In this document: positions 11,951 to 24,887 of the stretch, in pieces
How positions within the stretch are numbered: position 1 is the stretch's first letter
Layout of the letters: each line of letters begins with the position of its first letter
Source: Xylaria sp. FL1777
Lineage: Eukaryota > Ascomycota > Sordariomycetes > Xylariales > Xylariaceae
Length of the DNA: 64,000 nt
Reading direction: 5' to 3'
NCBI GenBank assembly: GCA_022578965.1
Contig: MU400530.1
Coordinates: 62,001-126,000 of the forward strand
Translations under genes and position numbers: made by a program
The notes under the pieces: model-generated
Told to the model about the DNA's origin: nothing
The model's database searches: none
What the model saw: the letters and a program-made list of their open reading frames with translations, nothing else

Positions 11951-13818
11951 GCCACTGTAAGTCGCCAGCGCCCAAGGTGAATTATCTTGAAGTTAGTCTA
12001 GAAGACTGTCGCTGGCGGTAGAAGCATCATCCATCGTCCATCCATCGCAGTGCTATAGGCCGTAAGCCAGCCCTACGATTAGGAAAAGCAGGGATCCCCG
12101 GTGTCTTTTTTTTTGTTTTTTTTTTTTCCCTTTTGCTTTTTGCTTTTTCTTCTTATGTAGGGTCATGTAACAACTGTACTCATTTGCCATTTACGAGATA
12201 TACCACCTTATACTATCTATATTCCACGAGGCGTGGCATCGTATGATTTCGGCACACGGATAGATCCTCAGCAGGTCTCGCTAGCCTATGATAGCGAGAC
12301 AACACGAATATCATCTTCTAAGCTATGTCGCCTCGGAACGGATCGTGAGGCTCAATTGTCCCCGTTCACTAAGAATCTGAACCAGGAATATCACGGAAGA
12401 AAAACACACACACACAACTTCACCTGTCATTGCCTTTTGCCAAGAACACACTGACTTAGAGCTATCTGCAATGGATACTGACTCTTCTATAGGCAACTCG
12501 TTACGATAGCCAGGTGGTTTCCTTCTACCAATCAATGTCAATTGAGTGGCGACAATTGATATTCACCGTTTGGGTGTTATTCAGGGGGCATAATCATGTT
12601 GCAGGTTAACATCCTGCATAGAATATGCAGCTTGAATGGTTGGCCTGCGCTGTCTGATTTGCAAAACAAGCCAAAGCAAGAAAAGTGAATCCGGCTAGAC
12701 TGCGCACGAATCTAGAAAGTCTGCAGAGTTTTGCCCAGCATTCATTTGTTTGAAGAATCTGGACAAATAACTCTAACACGGGATGCGTATAAAGAAAAAA
12801 AAAACGACATCCGTTCGCTGCAGGGGTCATGAAGATGATGCTAGCTGGACGTGCATCTTGACATGTAGCGGAGAAGGGCTCCTCTTCAGCCAGGTACAGG
12901 CTATGGCAGCTGAGAACGGGTCTGGGTAAGGTAGGCTGCGCTCGAGGATGTGTGTTGGGCGTAGGTATCACGAGCCGAGTTGACCAAACTGTGTTTGGAG
13001 CAAAGCTCTGACACTTTATTCTCCCACCGTCGCTGATCATCACGCTACCAGAACTAATCCTGCAGGTAGTACAAGGAAGTTCCTATTCAAGACTTTTCTA
13101 CCTGCTCGAATGGCTTTCTCCATCGACTCCTCACTATACTTGATTTTACTTCGAACTAACGTAAGGAATATCATACGTACATGAAGTGCGGAATGTATAG
13201 CTAGGATAGTTGGCTTGGGTCGGTTAAATCCTACACTAGTGTAGACAAAAGATTTTACGCAGTAGTTGGCAACTTGTAGAATGGAGCCTGCTCCTGGTCA
13301 GGGAGGAAGCCATTGGTCCATCAAGCCTTTATGTGCCGTTCTCCACACTTTCTAATTTCGGTAAGCTAATCTGGGGTCAAGAAAATTAACCTAGGATGGG
13401 ACTGGCTGGGAGATTGGCTAGTCAACCAAGAGTCTCTTTCCTGGTTAAAGAGCTTCGTATTCTCCGTACGCAACCTCACATTGCTACTTATGTGCGGGCG
13501 TTAGGTGCACCTGACCGATAACTGCGTTTTGCCGTGCCGTGTTTGAGCCACCTCTTATGTTGTCCCGTACCGGTGATGTAATTGACACTGCGTCCGGTAA
13601 CAACCAGCCGTCGTCATCGTGACTGACCATTCATCCGGACTCTGGGGGCGGCAAGAAAAGTCTGGGGAAGCCAGCACAGCTTGATCTGCAATTGCGGTGC
13701 AACCTCATCTGCGTTTCAACAGACTTTTTGCGAACCAGGCCAAATCCGACGAACTTATATCTCGTGGAGGAGAGGTTACTCTCGGCAGTCGATGCCTACA
13801 TTTAATGCCCCTGCAGTC

Positions 13819-13834
13819 TACGCAGTACGCAGTA
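13819..13834. repeat. Overlapping TACGCAGTA 9-mers (period 7)
   Basis: Two overlapping copies of TACGCAGTA at 13819-13827 and 13826-13834. They are the reverse complement of the doubled motif at 8884-8899. A third partial copy follows directly. Confidence 0.6.
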
Positions 13835-16094
13835 CGCAGAATCCTGTAGCGAGACTCACGTGTATGTAAGGGACGTGGCATCAACTCTCTCGCCTCACGT
13901 ATTGCTTAAACCTACCTGCCTGGGCATTGGCGCTTCGTGATGGGCGGTGAGAGAGCGCGAACTCCCTTCCCGAAATCAGCCGACCATGACTACTCGATGA
14001 CAACCGATTCACCTCACACGTTGGAAGAAAAAACAACCGCGATGTTGGATGTTGCGCAGCCGGCCCATGATACCACGTTGAAGAGATCTCGCGATCCTCA
14101 ATCAGTCCACTGCATGAACTGACCGATCTGCCGCGACAAATATGACAGGTCAATTTGTGGTCTTGCTGAATCAGTGAGGACCTATTGGGGCGGGATATGG
14201 CGTATATAGAAGACCTTGCGGTTCTCTCGTGTACACAACCATGGCTATCCCGTACCGTAGCGTAGTAGTGTACGTTCATTACGGTTACATTCTGAGCCGC
14301 CGTTACATTGAGATGCAAGGCGTCCGGGCGGAGCTTTCGACGCTTTGGGTATAGCTGTGCTACACTTGTGTTGGCCGGTCAAGGTCTGGTGTACTATAGC
14401 CATGCTCTTTAGTATTACGCGTACTACTTATGCCTCGGAGGCAATCGTCCTCTTCTCTAATTTGCGATGACGCTCCGGTTAAGAAATCTTCCTTGACAAT
14501 TGATAATGATAATTGCTAGCGCCCGCTTCTCGTATGTGGCCGGAAACAAATCACAAGTAGACCAACTCCCTCTTTGGTAGTTGGTGATCGAGATACGGCG
14601 CTGTTGTTCTCCAGGGCTTCCGTTACGGTTACGCAGTGACAACAACCCTTCCCCTTCTTTCTTTACTGGACGTGCGCGAATCGTCTTCCGTTCTCCAGGA
14701 ATAAATCTGGCTTGGGAGAGCTTGTAACCGCCTGCGCTCCACATATATGTATGCTGACTTGGTTGCTGTAGAGCTCGAACAAAACGAGGAAGACGGCGAA
14801 CAGAGAGGCCCGGCAGGCACTGCACATGCATCATGGCGCTGTCCCCGGGAAGCTCATAAATCTACGTAAGCAGTACTTAGCATTCTAATAAACAGTATAC
14901 CTAACGCAATGTTTCAAGAGCGGAGTCAGAAATGAGGACCCGGGATAATACTGACAGTGAAAAGGTTTGATCTTCCCGGTTCCTTGCAACAATCATTTGT
15001 CTCCGCTTGTATGCATGGATGTACTTTCCAGTAGGCGGCAAGTAGAGTAGGTACATGGCAATACGCTAGGCGGCGCTCTCAGCGGAGTAGCTTATCAGAT
15101 GCGGCCGCTAACTCGTTAGCTTGTGCGTTCATGTGTTGGCGTGTCGTGCAGAAGACACCTACCTGGCCTAGTATTTATAATTAGAAATGTCTGTTTCTTG
15201 TGGCTTGCTGGCCACCTGAGCAGTGTGGTGTCCTACGGTTCTGTAAATTTGAAACCGCAAGCACATACCAGTTTAGGTGTACATACATATTCGCGGTGTT
15301 GCGCAGCAGTTTTGTGGTGAGTGACTTGCGCTACGGTGGATACCTATACTGCGTGTGTATATGTATTACTGCTGCCATAGGTTAAGTATGTACCTATGCT
15401 ATATCTACAGCAGGTGCTTCGCTTGGCTTGAATGCTGCTTTGGGACATTTCATATAAGTCCTCACGGAAAGATACTATCGTATCTACATGTAGCCTAGTT
15501 CGATACCAGGGTAGCGCTATAAGGGGGTACTATTCGTCTAGAGTCACAGGGCTCTCTGGTCAATTTCTCTTGACCGGTCCCAAAATTCGATGGCTAGCGC
15601 AAAGGACAATATGTTAAAGTACCTACCTACCTTGTGCTATACCGATTCCAGCTCGGAGATTGTTCGGTGATTGTTGCAAAGTCTTCTTAGAAAAAAATAA
15701 GAAAAAAAAGCTGAAAGAATTGAAGGATAGTAGACATGCCCCCCTGAAACGGATCTTCACAAAAGTGTTCATATCTCGTCATTTTTCTTTTTCTTTTCGC
15801 AGCGAGACTGCGGTACGTAGCGGGACAATCTTTTTGGCACTGCCGCGGTGCGCGGCGGGTGGGCACCCCCGGGATGTACGGTAGGGGGTACTAATCTAGC
15901 CATTTTGAAACAAAATAGCCAAGAAACAGAAGATAATGGTGAAACGCCTAACCTTAGGACAGAGTCGGCGCAAAGTCGTGCTTCTGCAGCTGTAGCGTAT
16001 TACACGCTGCTTATCAAGGGCTCCATTATCTAACAGATAGCTTAGGTATCCTAATCGTTTATACTACAATATCAATTGGAAAGCGATAAGAATG

Positions 16095-16140
16095 GTGATG
16101 ATAATGATGATGGTGGTGGTGGTGGTAGCGGCGGTAATAA
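16095..16140. repeat. Trinucleotide microsatellite (GAT/GGT)
   Basis: A run of GATGATAATGATGATGG followed by GGTGGTGGTGG and GGCGG units. It is a simple sequence repeat in non-coding DNA. Confidence 0.7.
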
Positions 16141-17949
16141 AATGAAAAGATGATAACTATATATATCTCTACCTAGGTAGGTATCTATCTTTTTATCTGT
16201 CTATTGCAGAACACTGGTACTCAGCCCATATGCATATCATCGAGAGAAAAGTCAATTAAGGATATCCATTCAGAGTTCCACCTCAATATACGTATGCAGA
16301 GAAAGAGTGTGAAGAGGATGCCATTGGCTGGCGTTTAGACTATCATGTTACGTTGATCATGGTCAACAATTCTAAACTTTCATCCGGAGACATCCGTCTA
16401 AGATTCTGGTGGACGAACCCATAAAAAGTACGACCTTGTCTACTTGTTTCGCATTACTGTCGTTGTATTGCAGCAGGTAGAAACACTTCTCTTCTAGAAA
16501 ACTCGTCGCCTGTTGTCACCGTAGTCCTGCTCATGCACGTCAACCAGGGCAGCGCGCATCGTCATCATGCCAGAATTTAATGGCGCAGTTGTGGCACTTA
16601 CTCTAGTAAGCCGGCGGCCAAAATCTCATGATGCGCGAAACCAGCTTAGCTCGACGACAAGCTGTGAGGTTAGACCTTGATTGAAGGGGAAAAAGCATCT
16701 GCCTGCAAAGAGCTGATACCCATGGATCGAATAGAATCGCGGGGCATGCATAGCATACGTATCTGTAGAAACTAAGTCTAAGTTCCAAGGATGCAACTAC
16801 ATACTCACATACACACTTTCTTCCAATGGCTTCGATGTTGACTATGCGGAATGCCTGATGGCTAGTTTTTAGGAGCCTACCAAAACCGCCGTCACCGTGC
16901 ATCGCCGCACCCATGCTGGGTGACAATTACTACCATCTGTGGGAGAAGCGGGTATCTGTACTGTGCAGAGGGGGTTAAGATCACCACGAAATCACTCGTA
17001 CAGTATAACTTTTCTGGCCAACCTCACCGGTTCCTCATACTTCTTCCCGTCTCCTGTCCCGTTTTCACTTCATCGCGTCTCGGCCGGGCACTCGAGCGAG
17101 TCAGGTGTTCCTCGTTGTCGAATTCCACATGGGCTTCTGTCTCTGCCTTGGTAGTATGGCGAGGAACCATTTAGGAAAGCGTCCTTTGAATTTGTACGCC
17201 TGTCAATATGTGCATAGCAGGGGTTCTTTCTCTCTCGAGCTACACAGCATTGCTGCTGCATCTCTGTGGCGGCGTCTGCAAGTTGGTTCGATGTGCTCGA
17301 TAACAACCACGTCTCTCTGCTAAGCTTCCGAGAGCCCTATCTCTACGCATTTTAGTCAAGGCTTCGGGACCGTGATTCTGGTGGATACCTAGGGAAATTT
17401 ACATTTCGTACATACGTAGTAGCTTATGCAGTCCGGGGTTATGACCTACATAAGTATTTTCTAGTCCTCCTATATTGAAAAAAGTAACGACATAAAAAAA
17501 AGAGGCGAGCTGTCGTTCATGCGCAGCTCATAATACGAACACTTATCTTGTATTGCTAGGTAGGTATGTAGTATATCTAAGTATGTCAGCTACAGCCTGC
17601 ACAATCTAGACTCGTTGGCATCATCGCGAGTGAGCAGACGGGGAGTAATTGACATACATGTATGGTGTGAACGGGTCAATTCTACTGTCATTGCAATACG
17701 TATGGTGCATCTTACTATCTAGGTACTAAAAGGCATAAACAACATACAACTTGATACTAGATAGATACCTATAGAATAATACATGTGTACCTACTTCTTA
17801 CTGTTAGCATCTGACAAGAGTAGTTTGTGGCGCATGATCTTGGGGAAGACAGAAGTAGTTCGTAACAGTCTTCTCTCTCTCCAGGTGTACCTACAATTCC
17901 ATTTCAACTTTTGTCAAAATACCCAAACACCAAACAGCATCTGCCATCT

Positions 17950-18030
17950 ACATACAGTAGGTAGATAGATACCTTGGTAGATACCTTGGTATGTATGTAG
18001 GTAGGTAAATAGACTACCTACCTACATACT
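17950..18030. repeat. GGTAGATA/TACCTACC repeat cluster with 15-bp hairpin
   Basis: Positions 17993-18007 and 18015-18029 are perfect reverse complements (15 bp) separated by 7 nt. Immediately upstream the 12-mer GATACCTTGGTA is repeated in tandem (about 17968-17991). The surrounding 800 bp carry many more copies of the tetranucleotide pattern TACC/GGTA. It is most simply a microsatellite that happens to fold. Confidence 0.7.
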
Positions 18031-19100
18031 TGTTTAGATGCCTTAACCTTTTCTTTAGACACAGCCATACACTAAAGTGCCAGCCTGAGATATGGGTGGT
18101 ATTGAGGGTGTACCTACCTAATTACCTATATGTAGTACGTGTAGTATATACAGCTTACAGCACACCTGGGCACTGAGTATGTAACTAACTTAGCCCACCT
18201 AGAACTACCTACCTACCTAACCTACTAGATAGAATAGCACAGCGCTGCTATTAGCAGGGTCGCGTGGCGCCCCATCTTCGTCAAGCTCGCGAGAAGAGAA
18301 GCGATATAGTGTACACCCCGGTAGGCAAGTAAGTAGGTACCTCCCTAGACCTTGAAATGCTCATATGCCATATGCCCCACAACGGACGGCGACGCCACTC
18401 TCCATCCTACCTCCCTGGGCACCTAGCACCACTGAGCAGTGTTGCATGCGCTAGCTGCCTTCGCAGATATCTTCGCCAGGGTCCAAGCCAGGGTACCTTA
18501 CCTACCCACGCCAGACCAGGCTGGCCGGCCCGGGAGTATGCTGCACTACTTACTCTCGTGCAGCTTCACCCACGCACATGTTACCCATGCCGCCCCATGT
18601 TATGCCCTCGACCCTCGACACTTGTGGGCAGCGTAGTGTACATATGCTCATTCTATACTGTATCTCTGCCCCTCTGCTAGCTATACGCGGTACACAACGA
18701 CGCTAGCATGCATATTCGAATCAGATCCCTGCCCTACGGTTTTCCATGCTTCCTGCCCCTGTTCCATGCCGCTTTGGACGGGGAACATCCCTCCCCCTGC
18801 CCACTGTTGGGTTGGTCTACCGTTGCTCGATGGGGTTGACAGTCTCAGTGCTCTTCCTGTATCATCCCATCGTGGCCGATTCAGTGCGTGCTGCAATGGT
18901 CGCGGGGCCGCGGCTGGCAGGGAACTAGGTTCGGACGCTGCCAGCAGAGACGACGCTGAATGCCGCAGTCTACGCTAGGTAGGTGCTTGGTGCTTGGTGA
19001 ATGGTATCAAACCTCTTTTCCGTTCACGTCGCTGTTGAAAGTTCCGCCCAGCGGCCGGCGGCGTCGATGTAGGGGTCCCATCTCTCGTTCTTGGTCTTGA

Positions 19101-20848
19101 CCTGCTAAGTCGACACGCCCTGGACTATATGTGCACTATACTACATGCGAGGAGGCATTGTATTCTGGTCAAGACTTATAGCTTGGGTTTCCGCTCTCTC
19201 TTTTACACCACACTACCACGGCCCCCGCTTTATACTTCATATTTGACTCTCACGAATGCCCTTCGACCGTGTATGTTTCATGCCCCCATCACTTCAACTT
19301 CAAGTGCCGAAGCAACCCTATAAGAGTTGGAGTGTGAATGCCACTCTAGCCAGCTCGCGAGGGGGGAGATTACTTTGTTCGATACTTTGACCTTCCCGCT
19401 ACAACTCAACACAAAGGCTTCACTTTTTCGACAGAACAGCCTCCCAGCAGAAGCGTAGTCTTGGAACATTCATATACCAACAAGGAATTGCTCACGAAAC
19501 CCACCAGTCTCAACTACCGGCGCTTCGTTTTTGCCTCCCACTGTTTTCATACTACGGCCTTAATATACCAATCGCTTTCCACTCATCATCTCACAACGAA
19601 CTTTCGGGTGCTTTAGACCTGTTCTTAGCCCGGAGCTAACGTCAGACGACTTATCCGCTTCTAGGCGGATACAGCTTAACCGTCTCACTCGCACCAACGC
19701 TTTCAGGACCAGCTTGGAACAGCTACCACACCTTACGCTTTGCGCTGCTTCAGCTTCCCTTGGTGGTATAATCGTCTCGACCTATGACTATCCCCTACCA
19801 GTGTTGATTGATATCACTACACAAGCTGAACAAAGGCAACCCTCCGACTCAACTCTCCTCAGCACTCTTTGCGTTTTAAGGCTGCTCTCGAGTGCCTTAA
19901 ATCATACAGGATCTCTATATATTGCCGTATATCTGAGTGATCCTGTACGTTACTCACTACCGTCAATTTCACCATCAGGCGGCCATTCATGTTGGACATT
20001 GACCATTGACTCTGTTATATAGAGCATCTTGCAACTTTATGCTTTTGCTTAGCCTAGCGTCTCAACACTCGTGACGGGAACCTCGGTGTTAGACGTCGAC
20101 TTATCGCCACAAATACGAAAGGAGAAGCGACAGACCTGTTCTTGTCATGCACTGAGGTGGTCAATATATTTCATATAGACGATTGTCCGCGAAATCGGTC
20201 ACGCCTCGATTGAGCTCATTACAGGATTGGAGTGTTCCACCATTCGAACTCCCTTACCTTAGTAAGCTATTCACTCTACACTCAGTCCATTGGTAACGAA
20301 CAAATCAAGGCTAACCTTCTACAGAAGCTCACCAAAACTCAGAGTTCTCTCCCGCTCTGGTTTGGATTTTATCACATTGGCACAATTTATCAGAATTGAG
20401 CCGTATGCGCTGCCGGATTATAGCCAGCTTCTCACCACAGAATTGTAAATAGGCCATTTTTTTTGGCAAGGCATTGCGCACTTGTGCTTGGAACATGCCA
20501 AATTCGGCAAGTAGGTGTATGATCTCCTTGCCAAAGAATTAGCAGGTCAATCCCAGGTAAAGCTTACTTTTGCATAAGGTTAAACTGAACATCACATCGC
20601 ATCACATTGAAGCCGGGCCCGCCCGTTCCTGGACCAGGGGTTCCATCACACACAACCACACACCCAGTTATTGAAGTATCAAGCTACTTCACAGGTCGTG
20701 TCACCCTGGTTTTTCTTCAGCTACATTACCTGATCTTCCCGTCGGATATATCACCTCTATACACCTTGGGTCATTTTTACGAAGCGCCTATTTCATCTGT
20801 TTCCGCGGATACCTGGTGGCAACAACCGTTGGCTCGATTTACGGAAAG
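19101..20848 (+). promoter_or_regulatory. Probable promoter and long leader of the C2H2 gene
   Basis: From about 19,190 the plus strand becomes pyrimidine-rich (for example CTCTCTTTTACACCACAC), as is common near transcription starts of filamentous fungal genes. Downstream to the ATG at 20849 there are several short upstream ORFs but no long open frame. I therefore read this as promoter plus a long 5' UTR, possibly with its own introns. The start of transcription cannot be fixed from sequence. Confidence 0.35.
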
Positions 20849-22278
<1,430 letters not shown>

Positions 22279-24887
22279 TCATCGTGGTTCGAGCTACATT
22301 TTTGGCTTGCAGCAGTTGATATTCTGCAGTCGATAATTCTCCTTTGTTTCCTGCCGTCAAATGCTGTTTTGTCAATATGAGCGTGTTGAAGCCTCTGTAT
22401 CATACGTACCCCTTGTCCTCCGCGTTTCCTTTCCACGGTTATGATTATGCGCACACACCACACGGACTTTTCAGAGGCATATTGTCTCTCTGGACACCCT
22501 CACGTTTGTCCTTTTTTTACGTCAAGTATGAGATGACGATGTATTGTCACCCTTCCATCTTCACTCATTATTGCCTAGGTACACCGCTAGGTGCCCTTGT
22601 CAAGTTCTGCCATCCCTAACACGGGACAGGCTGCTGCTTGCTGGTTAACAGTACTGGACAGTGATGGGTGTATACCGAAGCAGCTGCTACGGTGGTTTCT
22701 CCTAGAAAGCTTTTTCTCCGCGCGCCGACAATGGAGCAAACCAATATGCGGAGATACGCGGCCGACGCTGGTTTCAACGCGCCTCGTCATAACTGCTCCG
22801 TCCGTTTGCCGATCAGAGTAATCCGGGTCGAATCCCATACAGCCAAAGCAGGTATTCTCCTACCTTTTATTGTATGACGACCGCAATGAGGAACCGACAC
22901 CACCCTGACGAACTGGGCTACCACACATCTTCTGCCCTCTTCTAATTTTTTTTTTGCTGTGATGGAGAAAACATCCAACGACACTAGGCAGCAATCGAAG
23001 TATATAATTATGCTTGCCTATATATATATACACCCAACACCTGTACTCATTAAGGGAAAAAAGTACCAGGACTCAGAGTACTGCTGTGCTTTGATTCAGC
23101 TGGGGAGCGAGGGGAGGCAGGCAAACACTCCTGTCATCCAAAGCATCATGCTAGATGCACGCGACAGAGGTTGAAGTTTGCGGGGATGGAGTATAATATC
23201 CGTCGTGTTCTATGGAGCGTGGAATTTCGACGTCGATTTCGAGACTGGAATCGTAGTTTATATGTGCATGATTCGGTGTTCGTTCTGGTGTTAGGAGGGG
23301 TGAGAATCAACAAAGGTTGGGGGAGGTATAGAGTAAACGGATGGAAGAACAAAAACATTTATTGGGGATGCCAGTCTCCTCCTAATATATCTATCATATA
23401 TCATATGATACCGTGCCCCTGCCTAGGGGGGCATATGAGAAAAGCAAAAGGAATCAGCCGCCACACATCTTAATCTCGCATATCATGCACTATTCACAGG
23501 CCGAGCGAATAAGAATCGAGTGTAGCCATCTCTGTTGTACGAGTCTCGCATATTCCAACCTGCAATGAGATGCAGCTTCATCCTAAAGTGCACGACGTTG
23601 CATTTCCCTGGGTGGCGTAAGCCACGGCCGCGGCCACCTACGTAGACAAACATTGGAGAGTCGCACGAATTCTGTCTCACGACTTACCGGTACTTTACAG
23701 AGGCATCGGGTCTTCGTGAAAAGACTTGCCACGTGGGCTTTCTCGCCACTACCTACTAGGAAACGGCACTCGGCAGTAGATCCAATGGAGAAGCCAAGTG
23801 GTGCGGTTGGCGATTCTATGACGCGCTGCACGTCGCCTCAACTGGGCGAGCTACAGCATCTAGCGAGTTGGATTGCGATCCCCCAACGGCGCTAGGTTAC
23901 TTGGTATTCGCTCGTTGGCTCGTTTGGCCCATCCGGGGCTGAATTCGATGCGACTCTGCTTCCCCGTCGGCTGAGTTCACTCCTGCATACTGCTTGCTGC
24001 TGCTAGCTGCTTATACCTACCTAGTTAGATAGGAGGTGCGGTTGGAGTACCGTTTTTACCGTTTTACGCCACTCGCGTCATAGAAATTCCCGAACAACTC
24101 ATATCAATATTCTCCGAAAAGCGCGAGTATGTGAACTAGGTACTGTAATGGGATTGTTTTGATATCCGGCGTGAAGACTGGGTGGCAAGAAAGATTGACC
24201 AATCTAGTCTGCTCAGTTGCGTTACCCAATCTACTATCTACTTAGGTATCTAGGAGCTACGTTACATGTTACACATGCACAGAATCCCGACGGGATCTCG
24301 GAAAGCGAGTGTATCTCCGTACGTCATTATCGCGTTCCGATCGCGGATGTATGCGAGAAGTCGATGCTGGTTTCGAGGATACCCCCTTGAACTGTGGGTA
24401 TCAGGTTCGAATGAACACGTTTCCATCCCTCGAGAAAAACCGGAAGATCGGGAGGGATGGTACGATACTTCAACCTGGGAAATTGCTTCAGGGAGTGAGG
24501 AGATGTATTGACCCCAATAGATTGAGCCTGAGACTGAGACACGGCGGCATCGTCTTGACGATATGGCTCAATTCAAATATCACCCACTCGCATAATCGGT
24601 TAGTCATTGGTTGTGGCCCAGAGGAGTATCCAGAGACGATATGGTGTAAACACGAAACTACGACGTTGTGATTAAATATCGCAACATAGGCATCTTCCGG
24701 GCTAAATAAGATGAGAAGGGGGTAGATATGTATGTATCTCGAATATCGAAATACAACTACTACCCAATTGCATCAATAATAAAAATACGAGATAAATATG
24801 TTAAAAATTTATTATATATAACTATTTTGGGATGACTAGCTATTAAAAGCTAGAGTCCATGGTATTTGAAATGTATTTATTGGTAAC
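22279..24887. other. Intergenic, 3' UTR of the C2H2 gene plus non-coding DNA
   Basis: About 2.6 kb between the C2H2 gene and the transporter, whose stop is at 24888. Short frames on both strands have no motif. The longest, 24309-24671 (+), 120 codons, has no recognisable domain. A strongly AT-rich stretch at 24760-24850 is consistent with 3' ends. Confidence 0.5.

Larger units (their letters stand above)
11951..19100. other. Gene-poor stretch, no supportable gene
   Basis: About 7 kb with only short open frames on both strands. It contains a T-rich tract (about 12105-12150), a GAT/GGT trinucleotide run (about 16095-16140), TACGCAGTA repeats at 13256, 13819 and 13826, and a dense cluster of TACCTACC/GGTAGGTA-type microsatellite between about 17540 and 18345. 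A GC-rich block at 18360-18980 may be the distal promoter of the zinc-finger gene that follows. Confidence 0.6.

Noticed and set aside
11918..12017. tRNA-like segment: GGTAGCGTAGTGGTAAC fits a Pol III A-box, followed by a possible CGGTG/CACTG stem and 8-bp CGCCAGCG/CGCTGGCG inverted repeat.
   Set aside because: No B-box (GGTTCGANNCC) at the right distance, the anticodon-like loop has eight bases and the acceptor stem does not pair. At best a tRNA relic or chance.
12606..13043. 145-codon minus-strand frame.
   Set aside because: No recognisable domain, Pro/Cys-scattered random-looking sequence, no continuation through plausible introns.
13881..14318. 145-codon minus-strand frame, overlapping a 61-codon plus-strand frame.
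   Set aside because: Both strands are open by chance; no motif was seen in either.
24309..24671. 120-codon plus-strand frame downstream of the C2H2 gene.
   Set aside because: Overlapping frames in two other phases are equally open; no motif.
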